DNA of 64,000 nt. Source: Schaalia sp. ZJ405 (lineage in GTDB: Bacteria > Actinomycetota > Actinomycetes > Actinomycetales > Actinomycetaceae). Positions 56,712-64,000 of the stretch are shown here, one piece after another (position 1 is the stretch's first letter; each line of letters opens with the position of its first letter). The position numbers and the translations under genes were made by a program. The DNA lies in the NCBI RefSeq assembly GCF_011038885.2, contig NZ_CP064952.1:2046001-2110000 (forward strand), in the 5' to 3' direction. The notes under the pieces were generated by a model that saw only the letters and a program-made list of their open reading frames with translations, had not been told where the DNA came from and ran no database searches.

Positions 56712-57055
56712 CCTGAGGTGACGGATCGTTCCGTCGCCTCCCACCCGTATTCATCCGCGTGCCACCGCGGTTGATTTCGCATGCTCATTTTGTCGCGCAT
56801 GCGGTGGAACCATGCGACGGAACGGAACGTGGAACAGTGATGCCAGGACTACCCCGCGAAAGCGGCGGTGTCTGCGTCCACCTAGCGCCTGCCCCTGGTG
56901 GGCACGCCGCTTATGCCGTCGGGCGACTTAGGGTAGTCCACCTAGCGCGCTTGAGGGGCAGCGTCCGCACGAGGCGAACTGAGAATAGCCTGGCTGCGCC
57001 GCGCTCATCGCCACAGGCGTGCTCGGGTATGGTCCACCCCAAAGCGCCTGAGCGA
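56712..57055. other. Structured GC-rich gap between convergent genes
   Basis: 344 bases between the convergent DUF3073 and purM genes with many potential stems, including two copies of TCCACCTAGCGC (near 56877 and 56937). No coding frame is convincing. Landmarks of tmRNA, RNase P RNA and SRP RNA were looked for and not seen. Possibly a terminator region or an unassigned RNA. Confidence 0.45.
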
Positions 57056-58195
57056 TCAGCCGATCCGGTACTCCCCGTGCAGTAGGACACCACCGGCCTG
57101 CACTCCCTTAGTTCCACTGATCAGACGACCATCCACCGAGCCAGCCTCAAGCGCAGCAGTTGAACGAATCGTCCCCAGCTCCCAGGCGTCAACACCGGCT
57201 TTCTTCACTGAGGCGATCACGGCATCCGCTGATTCAGCTCCCACAACGGCAACCATGCCAACCCCCAGGTTCAGAGAATCTTCAAGAGCCTCCCACGTGA
57301 TGTCTCCACCTCGACGCACCCAATCGAATACGGGAGGCACGATCCACGAGGACCGATCGGCAGTTGCCGTCAATCCCAGGGGAAGCACCCGAGAAAGGTT
57401 AGCCCCCAGGCCTCCGCCAGTGACATGCGAGTAAGCGTGGATACCGGTCGCCCCGGCCTCGACTCCGAATTCCTCGATGAGGTCAAGGCAGAGCTTGGTG
57501 TACAGGCGCGTCGGCTCAAGAAGTTCTTCACCCAGCGTTCGCCCGAAGGAATCAACGTGCGCATCCAATCCCAGGCCGGTGCGCGCAACCACGGAACGCA
57601 CCAGCGAATAACCGTTAGAGTGCAGCCCGGAAGAGGCCATCGCAATGACAACGTCTCCGTCGCGAACACGCTCAGGCCCCAGAACATACGGCGCGTCAAC
57701 AACGCCCGTGGCGGCACCTGCGATGTCGTAGTCATCTGCTTCCATGACACCGGGGTGTTCCGCCGTTTCACCGCCGATGAGCGGGGTCCCCGTGGCCTCA
57801 CAGGCGCGGGCGATACCCGTGACGATGGACGCGATCTTTTCGGGAACAACGTGTCCGCACGCAATGTAGTCAGTCATGAGGACCGGGCGAGCACCAATGA
57901 CGACGATGTCATCAACAACCATTCCCACGAGGTCCTGACCAATGGTGTCGTGAATATCCATCGCCTGAGCGATTGCGATTTTCGTTCCCACACCGTCGGT
58001 GGAGGTCGCGAGCATCGGTTGACTCATCCCACGCATCGCCGAGGCATCAACAATTCCGGCGAATCCGCCGGTCGCTCCGATAACGGTGGCGTCGTGCGTG
58101 CGGGCCACCGCGGACTTCATGAGTTCAACAGCCCGATCACCTGCCGCTGTGTCTACTCCTGCCGACGCGTAGTCGAGGGGGGTCGTGTCGCTCAT
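57056..58195 (-). CDS. purM: Phosphoribosylformylglycinamidine cyclo-ligase (AIR synthetase)
   Basis: The 379-residue enzyme catalyses the ATP-dependent closure of FGAM to AIR in purine synthesis. Conserved parts are present: GVDTAAGDRAVELMK near 12, TDGVGTKIAIAQ, DTIGQDLVGMVVDDIVVIGA (about 80-100), GTPLIGGETAEHPGV and the glycine-rich HAYSHVTGGGLGANLSRVLP near 250. ATG at 58195 with GGAG upstream is chosen; the open frame continues upstream into the purF intergenic region. It follows purF in the same direction. Confidence 0.95.
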   Translation of the reverse strand: MSDTTPLDYASAGVDTAAGDRAVELMKSAVARTHDATVIGATGGFAGIVDASAMRGMSQPMLATSTDGVGTKIAIAQAMDIHDTIGQDLVGMVVDDIVVIGARPVLMTDYIACGHVVPEKIASIVTGIARACEATGTPLIGGETAEHPGVMEADDYDIAGAATGVVDAPYVLGPERVRDGDVVIAMASSGLHSNGYSLVRSVVARTGLGLDAHVDSFGRTLGEELLEPTRLYTKLCLDLIEEFGVEAGATGIHAYSHVTGGGLGANLSRVLPLGLTATADRSSWIVPPVFDWVRRGGDITWEALEDSLNLGVGMVAVVGAESADAVIASVKKAGVDAWELGTIRSTAALEAGSVDGRLISGTKGVQAGGVLLHGEYRIG

Positions 58196-58286
58196 GGGTG
58201 CTCCTTTGGGCGGGTGTCGGATCGGGTAGTGAACGGAATGTCGGGTAGTGAACGGAATATCGGGTGATGTGAGGAATACGGAAGGG

Positions 58287-59915
58287 CTAGCAGGCCGTAG
58301 CTCCGGGAGTCCCAGGAATCGGCGTGCCCTTTTTAATGGGTTCAGGGTATTCACCGGTGAAGCATCCCAGGCACAGACCTGTTCCCTGCCGCGTCGCCTC
58401 CACCATGCCGTCCATCGACAAGAATGCCAACGAGTCGGCACCAATTGACTGGCGAATCTCGTCAACGTTCATGGATGAGGCAATGAGTTCAGCGCGCGTG
58501 GGGAAGTCAATGCCGAAGAAGCACGGCCACAGCACGGGCGGCGAGGAAATTCGCACGTGAACTTCGCCAGCACCGGCCTCGCGCAGCATCTTCACCAGAG
58601 CCCGCTGGGTATTGCCGCGAACAATGGAATCGTCAATCACAATAAGGCGTTTGCCTTCAATGATTTCACGCAGCGGGTTGAGTTTGAGTCGAATACCCAA
58701 CTGCCGCAGAGACTGCGTCGGTTGAATAAAGGTTCGGCCAACGTAGGAGTTCTTCACGAGCCCCTGTTGGAAAGGAATCCCGGATTCCTGCGCGTAACCA
58801 ATGGCCGCTGGATTACCAGATTCCGGGGTCGGCATAACGAGGTCGGCCTCGACAGGACTTTCCCTCGCGAGGATCGCTCCCATCTCTTGTCGGGCCGCAA
58901 CGATGCGTCGTCCACCGATCGTCGTGTCGGGGCGCGCAAGGTAAACGTACTCAAAGACGCAGGTGGACGCCTGCGTGACGGCAAAATATCGGGAATGCAC
59001 GCCGTTGGAGTCGATGGAGACTAGTTCCCCCGGCTGGATTTCGCGAACGAATGTTGCCCCACACAGGTCAAGAGCGGCGGTCTCGGAAGCGAGCACCCAC
59101 CCGGAGTAGAGACGCCCGAGGACGAGGGGCCGGTATCCGTGGGGGTCGCGTGCGCCGTACAGCGTATTTTCATCCATGAAGACCAGGGAGAATGCGCCCT
59201 TGAGTCGCGGCAACACTTTGAGTGCCGCGGGAATCAGCGCACCACCTTCAGCCGTATTCTCGGGCATTTCCTCATTGACGAGGGCGGACTCGCCTAAGTC
59301 CCCCGCGTTGTTTTCTTGCGTCAGGCCTGAGTGATCAGGAGTCTGCTCGACGGAGGCCGCGGTGACGGAGCGAGCGGGACCGACGTACGGGATAGGACCG
59401 GGAATGTGCTGAGCAAGACCAAGGAGCGCCGTAACAATCGACGTATCCGTTGACGCCCCGTGCTCAAAATTGTCGTCCTCGGCAATTGACGCGGCGAGTT
59501 CACGCAATTCTGTCGTGTTGATCAAGTTGCCGTTATGGCACAGCGCAAGTGTTCCGGCACTTGTTGGCCCCAGGGTTGGCTGAGCGTTACGCCATGTATC
59601 TGCTCCGGTTGTTGCGTAGCGAACATGGCCGAGGCCGATGTGCCCTTGGAGTCCCTGAAGTGTTTGTTCGGAGAACACCTGGTTAACCAGCCCCTGATCC
59701 TTGTACACAAGGATCTGTTCCCCATTTGACGTCGCAATACCTGCCGACTGCTGCCCGCGGTGTTGGAGCGCGTAAAGCGAAAAGTACGTGAGTCGTGAAA
59801 CATCTTCACCGGGTGCCCACACACCGAATACACCGCAGTGATCGTGTGGATGGTCGTCTCCGAAGATTTCGACGTCGGAAAGTGCGTGGTCCATATTCTG
59901 CGAGACTGAAGTCAC
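58287..59915 (-). CDS. purF: Amidophosphoribosyltransferase
   Basis: The 542-residue enzyme makes phosphoribosylamine, the first step of purine synthesis. A short propeptide ends before the catalytic Cys in DHCGVFG (near residue 27); the glutaminase domain has HRGQQSAGIA, GLGHVRYATTG and NGNLINT, and the PRTase domain has the PRPP loop VIDDSIVRGNTQ (near 395). About 40 extra residues (near 170-215, with LTQENNAGDLGESALVN) sit inside the glutaminase domain, more than in most relatives. GTG start with GAAGGTGAAG upstream. Confidence 0.96.
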   Translation of the reverse strand: MTSVSQNMDHALSDVEIFGDDHPHDHCGVFGVWAPGEDVSRLTYFSLYALQHRGQQSAGIATSNGEQILVYKDQGLVNQVFSEQTLQGLQGHIGLGHVRYATTGADTWRNAQPTLGPTSAGTLALCHNGNLINTTELRELAASIAEDDNFEHGASTDTSIVTALLGLAQHIPGPIPYVGPARSVTAASVEQTPDHSGLTQENNAGDLGESALVNEEMPENTAEGGALIPAALKVLPRLKGAFSLVFMDENTLYGARDPHGYRPLVLGRLYSGWVLASETAALDLCGATFVREIQPGELVSIDSNGVHSRYFAVTQASTCVFEYVYLARPDTTIGGRRIVAARQEMGAILARESPVEADLVMPTPESGNPAAIGYAQESGIPFQQGLVKNSYVGRTFIQPTQSLRQLGIRLKLNPLREIIEGKRLIVIDDSIVRGNTQRALVKMLREAGAGEVHVRISSPPVLWPCFFGIDFPTRAELIASSMNVDEIRQSIGADSLAFLSMDGMVEATRQGTGLCLGCFTGEYPEPIKKGTPIPGTPGATAC

Positions 59916-59974
59916 GCCTTCACCTTCTCATATTGCTCAATATGGATACCAATAGATCGGGCGTGACGTTCATA

Positions 59975-61615
59975 TCACTCTCCCGGCCACATGAATTCAA
60001 CACGCCTGGCTGCAACGTCTGCACGCAGCAATTCGACCTCGGTCTGCGCCCCCACAGGCAGCTGATCGTCCACAGTTCGGGCAGTCACGGGCGCAATGAC
60101 GGCCGGCTCATTGAGCATCACTTTTCCACGTTGAGGTGTGGAACTGTGGACAATGACACTGCGGAACAGCTCGCCCTCGTACCCGATGAGGAGCTTGGCA
60201 CTAATTGCTCCCAGCGATTTCTTCTCCGCAGCTGAGGCTCGCTGCGCCGCCCTCGTCATCATCGGGGGAATCGACTCAATCGATTCCCTCACCCACGCAG
60301 GAATCTCTCGTGCCTCATCGTGGGCGAGGCAGATTTCCAGGGACCACCGGTCAACGAGTCGTCGAAGTGGGGCGGTCGCATGGGCATATTCCGCAGCGAT
60401 CGCGGTGTGGCGGATCTGAGGGTCACCCGGTTCGGGGAAGTCGGTGAGCACCATATACGATGCGCCCCGGTACAGGCGCATTGCTTGGATGAGGAAGGCT
60501 GTGTGCGCGGGAATCACCGGATCCAAAGAGGGAACCAGCTGAGCGTAGGGTTCGTCCTCTTGCCAAAGAACGCCGAGGAAGTGAGCAACGGCCCGTAGTC
60601 GTTCAATTTCCGCATCGGGTGCTGGGGGAACGACCCGCAGAATCCCCAGACCAGCGTCACGCATTTTCGCCGCAGCGCAGATTCCCGTCAGCAGGGAAAT
60701 CTGTGCGTTCCATTCTTCAACTAGCGTGTTTGCCCTAAACCTCAGGGCATAGTGTGATCCGCCATCGGCGTCGGGGATCCTGACGATCTCCTGCTCCGGA
60801 GTTGGAGCGGACACTCCTCCGCGAGCTGTTTCTCTCGCGCGGCGTTTCGTCCCGATCTCTTCAAGAAGGGGGACGAGGTCGAGCGGCGCTCCCCTGAGTG
60901 GACGGTTCTTCAGCCGGGCGTCCTCAACCTCGTCGTAGGAGAGTTGGGCGCGTGGGCACACGAAAGCGCGGGTGACATTGGCGCAGACAACGGCTCCCGT
61001 GGGTGAGAGTTCGATCTGCCAGACACAGGCCGGAGCGATCTGTCCTGGAAGCAGAGAGGCCGCTCCTTCGGAGAGTTCTGGCGGGTGCAGCGGTGTTGAC
61101 TGATCTGCCATGTACACGGTGAGGCCGCGTCCTCGGACCTCGGTGTCGAGAGGACTTCCCGGTGGAACAAATGTGGCTAAAGAGGCGATGGCATAGGTCA
61201 CCAGGAAGCCTGAGTTCGCCGGATCCTCCCCCGGTAAGCGAGCCAGGTGAACAGCCTGATCGAGGTCGCGTGATCCCCGAGGGTCAATGGTGACAAAGGG
61301 GATTGCTGTGGCATCAACGCGAGGGATTGCCCGCCGATCAAGGTCGGGGAACTCGTCCTCGGAAATCACACAGTCCACTGTGGGGAGGTCGTTGAGACGG
61401 TAAATGTCGCCAGCGTGAGAGTCTGCTGTATCCGGTGGTGGCCTCAGACCCGCGAGCGCAACGCACTCGTCCCACTGGATGCTTGCGCGCTGAGCCTGCC
61501 TGATGACGTCGTCGGGGAACTGGGAGGGAATCTCAAGTTCTGCACGAATGTCCTTGAGTACCGGAACAAGCGAGGAGTCGTCAACGCTCAGGCGGAAGCG
61601 GTTGAGTTGAACCAT
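59975..61615 (-). CDS. RNase II-family (RNB domain) exoribonuclease-like protein
   Basis: The 546-residue protein holds an RNB catalytic domain (about 95-440). The active-site motif reads DPRGSRDLDQA: three of the four RNase II aspartates are present while the fourth position is Gln, as in many actinobacterial members. A later HTAIAAEYAHATAPLRRLVD gives the conserved Arg/Tyr region. A C-terminal S1-like beta region follows. Start ATG 61615 lies seven bases after mnhG ends. Probably a 3'-5' RNase; activity is inferred. Confidence 0.88.
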   Translation of the reverse strand: MVQLNRFRLSVDDSSLVPVLKDIRAELEIPSQFPDDVIRQAQRASIQWDECVALAGLRPPPDTADSHAGDIYRLNDLPTVDCVISEDEFPDLDRRAIPRVDATAIPFVTIDPRGSRDLDQAVHLARLPGEDPANSGFLVTYAIASLATFVPPGSPLDTEVRGRGLTVYMADQSTPLHPPELSEGAASLLPGQIAPACVWQIELSPTGAVVCANVTRAFVCPRAQLSYDEVEDARLKNRPLRGAPLDLVPLLEEIGTKRRARETARGGVSAPTPEQEIVRIPDADGGSHYALRFRANTLVEEWNAQISLLTGICAAAKMRDAGLGILRVVPPAPDAEIERLRAVAHFLGVLWQEDEPYAQLVPSLDPVIPAHTAFLIQAMRLYRGASYMVLTDFPEPGDPQIRHTAIAAEYAHATAPLRRLVDRWSLEICLAHDEAREIPAWVRESIESIPPMMTRAAQRASAAEKKSLGAISAKLLIGYEGELFRSVIVHSSTPQRGKVMLNEPAVIAPVTARTVDDQLPVGAQTEVELLRADVAARRVEFMWPGE

Positions 61616-61622
61616 AGCGTTC

Positions 61623-62018
61623 TCAGTCGCGGGGACTGGCCTCCGTATCGTCGTGTGGAGCCGAATCAAAGTCGCGGTAAGACTTCAGGTCTGCGGCGAG
61701 GTCGTCAACGCTTAGATGCGCCTCCGGGATGGTTGCTCCAAAGCGTTGCGTCCGGTCGATCGCGCGAGCGATAAGATGCGATCCAACGGGCGCAGTGATG
61801 ATCTGAAGCGCCACAATGACAATACCGATGAACACCCATTGGATGTCCCACATCTCCACGGCGATTCCCGCGAGGATGAGAACCATGCCCAGAAGCTGAG
61901 GTTTCGATGCCGCATGCATGCGGCTCCACGGGTCCTTTAAGCGGACGAGGCCGATCGCTGCAATCAGTGTGAAGAATGCACCGGCGAGGATGAGCAGTGC
62001 CCCGATGACTGTGTTCAT
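61623..62018 (-). CDS. mnhG: Cation antiporter subunit MnhG/MrpG
   Basis: The 131-residue product has three transmembrane helices (about 2-23, 38-58, 63-86) and the MnhG/PhaG core GLVRLKDPWSRMHAASKPQL (about 23-42), followed by a long hydrophilic tail. It is a subunit of the Mrp-type Na+/H+ antiporter. Overlaps mnhF by four bases. Confidence 0.93.
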   Translation of the reverse strand: MNTVIGALLILAGAFFTLIAAIGLVRLKDPWSRMHAASKPQLLGMVLILAGIAVEMWDIQWVFIGIVIVALQIITAPVGSHLIARAIDRTQRFGATIPEAHLSVDDLAADLKSYRDFDSAPHDDTEASPRD

Positions 62019-62398
62019 TGGGCTTCCTCCTCGGCGCGAAGCAGCTCGTCGATCTCGGCTTTCGCTGCCTCTTCCTCGCGCATTTCTCGCTGAATCCGAG
62101 CTTCCTCCTGGGTGAGGATTTTCTTCTCATGGGGTTTGTCGCGGCGCACAAAGCGCGCGAGAACCACAGGCCCAAGGAAGCCCGTCAACGCCAGCAGGAT
62201 GAGAGCAACGGCGAGGTCGGCTCGCACCCACACAACAATCATCACAGCAAGGAGGACAATACCGGAGGCCGTCAACACGTCATTGGCGATGATTCTGTCC
62301 AACTGTGTTGGCCCGCGACCGATGCGCACCAGGGCAAGTAACGCCGCGGCTGTCGCGAGAATCGCGGCGAGCGCGTGAAGAACATCGGGGGTACTCAT
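62015..62398 (-). CDS. mnhF: Cation antiporter subunit MnhF/MrpF
   Basis: The 127-residue product has three helices and the MrpF/PhaF motif VRIGRGPTQLDRIIANDVLT (about 24-43). The C-terminal 35 residues are a charged, Glu-rich coiled region (EARIQREMREEEAAKAEIDE), longer than in most relatives. It overlaps mnhG and mnhE by four bases each. Confidence 0.93.
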   Translation of the reverse strand: MSTPDVLHALAAILATAAALLALVRIGRGPTQLDRIIANDVLTASGIVLLAVMIVVWVRADLAVALILLALTGFLGPVVLARFVRRDKPHEKKILTQEEARIQREMREEEAAKAEIDELLRAEEEAQ

Positions 62399-62934
62399 CG
62401 GGCATTCTCCCGGTCTCGCATGGATTCAGTAACGGTACGCGGTGCCAGAGCACGGAGGATTCGCGCTTCTTGGCGTTCCGTTTGGTCACGCACGCCCTCG
62501 GGTCCACCGGCTCCGTCGAGATCAAGAACGTGGAGGTACATTCGTCCACTCGTGCGATCAATATGAACAACGATCGTCCCAGGAATAAGCGACGTCATCG
62601 CCGAGAGGATTGTCACGTGCACGGGATCATTCGAATGCAGGTCCACCCGGACAATTCCCGTGGTCGGCTCTTTTCCTGCCAACACGATCCAGGCAACATG
62701 GAGCCCTGACATCAACGCATCCCAAAGGAAACGCGCAAGAAGAATCATCACCGATATCACGCGAACAGGCCACCGCGTGCCCACGCGCGGCATCGGGAAC
62801 AGTATCTGAACACCGAGGGAGACGAGGATGCCCGACACGATCGTCAACGGGGAGACGCTGTTAAACACCAGAAGCCAGACAATAAGGAGCCACACGCTGA
62901 GTGCAGGTGAAATCCTGCTGAGGATTGTCTTCAT
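62395..62934 (-). CDS. mnhE: Cation antiporter subunit MnhE/MrpE
   Basis: The 179-residue product has two to three N-terminal helices and the MrpE pattern ISVMILLARFLWDALMSGLH followed by TGIVRVDLHSNDPVHVTILS and a C-terminal soluble part with LHVLDLDG (about 140-147). It is a small Mrp antiporter subunit. It overlaps mnhD and mnhF. Confidence 0.93.
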   Translation of the reverse strand: MKTILSRISPALSVWLLIVWLLVFNSVSPLTIVSGILVSLGVQILFPMPRVGTRWPVRVISVMILLARFLWDALMSGLHVAWIVLAGKEPTTGIVRVDLHSNDPVHVTILSAMTSLIPGTIVVHIDRTSGRMYLHVLDLDGAGGPEGVRDQTERQEARILRALAPRTVTESMRDRENAR

Positions 62935-64000
62935 TGCCCATCACCTACCCGCATCTGCTCTGGGAGGAACTGCGGGAGAAGAACGCCGACATTCGTTATG
63001 CCATCATCCGTTGTCTCCTGGGCTGAGGATTGGGCGGATTCCGTTGGGGACGCTCCATCGGAGGGGAAGGGGGTAACGGGAAGGAAATGCGTGCGTTGCG
63101 CGTCGGGTTCCCCTCCCTCGGCCTTCGTCGTGTTCGCTGGATCAGGGGTCTGAGGCACGGACTGCGTTCCCCCGGATTTATCTGCTGACGTTCCTATTCC
63201 TCGACCGTCGCTGCGTAAGACTGCCTGAATGTAAGGAGTTCGCGCCATCTGGTCCGAGGCCGCCCGAGTCACGTAATCCCAGATGGGCCCGGATGCCACC
63301 GCCATGAGAATCTGAATCCCGATGAGGACGCCAACAACCGCGTACATCACGCGTGAACTGCTTGAACGAGTCAGTTCTGTTTCCGTGCGTGACGCCCTCG
63401 AAGCCCGGCGTGACCTCTCAGCAACCGCAACGTGGACGTCGCGGACGCGATCAAGCTGGCGCTGGGCGCCTTGGCGGATTGCTTCGGGCGCACCCGGACG
63501 AACAACGACGCTGGTCAGGGCAGAATGTGAGTCTTCTGCGGTCTGCCAGAATGCGAGGTTCCACCACTTTGTCACCGCGTACAGCGTGAGGAAGGAGGTG
63601 AGTATTCCAGCGCCAAGGAGAATCCACGCCTGTACTGTCCCTGCTTGCGCGCTGGCCTGAGCCAAGGCGAGTTTCCCAACGAAACCTGTCAGCGGCGGAA
63701 TCCCGACGAGGTTAAATCCGGCAACAAGGAACATCACGGCGATCACCGGGGCGGTGCGATAGAGGCGCGAGAGGCGACTCAACGACGTTGTTCCCGTTGC
63801 ACGTTCGATGAGTCCGCAGATCAGGAACAGTGTGGTCTGCACGAGAATGTGGTGAGCCGCGTAGTAGATTGCCGCCGCGAGACCCCATTCGTTGACCAGG
63901 GCAAGACCCCAGATCATGAAGCCAATGTGGGAGACAAGAGTAAAAGACAGCAGACGCTTGATGTCGTCCTGGGCGATTGCACCGAGGATCCCCAGAAGCA
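62931..64000 (-). CDS. mnhD: Cation antiporter subunit MnhD/MrpD (N-terminus outside window)
   Basis: The C-terminal part of a complex I-like antiporter subunit is present: QDDIKRLLSFTLVSHIGFM at the window end, then HHILVQTTLFLICGLIERAT, FNLVGIPPLTGFVGKLALAQ and TKWWNLAFW. The frame runs unbroken to the edge. The last 200 residues hold an extra basic linker (RDVHVAVAERSRRASRASRT), one more helix and a long acidic, Pro-rich tail, well beyond typical MnhD. The start lies past 64000. Confidence 0.92.
   Translation of the reverse strand, partial: LLGILGAIAQDDIKRLLSFTLVSHIGFMIWGLALVNEWGLAAAIYYAAHHILVQTTLFLICGLIERATGTTSLSRLSRLYRTAPVIAVMFLVAGFNLVGIPPLTGFVGKLALAQASAQAGTVQAWILLGAGILTSFLTLYAVTKWWNLAFWQTAEDSHSALTSVVVRPGAPEAIRQGAQRQLDRVRDVHVAVAERSRRASRASRTETELTRSSSSRVMYAVVGVLIGIQILMAVASGPIWDYVTRAASDQMARTPYIQAVLRSDGRGIGTSADKSGGTQSVPQTPDPANTTKAEGGEPDAQRTHFLPVTPFPSDGASPTESAQSSAQETTDDGITNVGVLLPQFLPEQMRVGDGQ

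Noticed and set aside
56712..57055. RNase P RNA, tmRNA or SRP RNA
   Set aside because: The conserved sequence landmarks of these RNAs were not found on either strand.
56759..57085. A 108-codon frame in the gap before purM
   Set aside because: The composition is not protein-like, it runs into the purM end on the other strand and has no ribosome site.
57425..58267. A 280-codon plus-strand frame opposite purM
   Set aside because: It is antisense to a well-conserved purM and has no family-like sequence.

Overview
The window looks like the chromosome of a high-GC Gram-positive bacterium of the Actinomycetaceae (Actinomyces/Schaalia type; this is inference). Support comes from a DUF3073 gene next to purM/purF, an Mnh/Mrp-type cation antiporter operon, a Holin-X plus DUF3618 gene pair, a phage WhiB gene, frequent GTG starts and moderate-to-high GC.

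Region 1 (1 to about 35197) is most of an apparently intact temperate siphophage. Read on the minus strand from about 20 kb down to 1 it carries small and large terminase, portal, a MuF-type minor capsid protein with a C-terminal toxin-like nuclease domain, scaffold, major capsid, head-tail connectors, tail tube, tail chaperones joined by a -1 frameshift, tape measure, distal tail and tail fibre proteins, endolysin and a holin cut by the window edge. From 20 to 31.8 kb lie the early genes: a PP-loop ATPase/PAPS-reductase-like protein, SSB, a replication initiator with an internal repeat cluster that may be the phage origin, RusA, a RecT-like annealing protein, WhiB, a pentapeptide-repeat protein and an antirepressor. 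The lysogeny module (31.8 to 35.1 kb) has two divergent HTH regulators with operator repeats between them, an ImmA-like peptidase, a 37-residue membrane peptide behind a near-consensus promoter, an excisionase-like protein and a tyrosine integrase. The right boundary is the 3' half of a tRNA-Lys(TTT), so the full tRNA and the left boundary should lie before position 1.

Region 2 (35.2 to 43.1 kb) is host backbone: a Bcr/CflA-like efflux pump, MsrB, an MscS channel with a long tail, tRNA-Glu, tRNA-Asp and tRNA-Phe, and a four-gene quaternary-amine/osmoprotectant ABC importer.

Region 3 (43.1 to 53.7 kb) is a mosaic island. An AT-richer cassette (small membrane protein, ABC ATPase, permease, small membrane protein, M50-like membrane protease) and a 1743-residue type ISP restriction-modification enzyme with a C10 tract follow each other. 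They are framed by near-identical direct repeats (140, 63 and 90 bp) that copy the 3' ends of the importer gene and of the protease gene. Next comes a secreted helical protein overlapped by a two-helix membrane protein, a plausible bacteriocin/immunity-like pair.

Region 4 (54 to 64 kb) returns to backbone: a degenerate ABC-ATPase-like protein, Holin-X, DUF3618, DUF3073, convergent purM and purF, an RNase II-family protein and antiporter genes mnhG, F, E and D (D cut by the window end).
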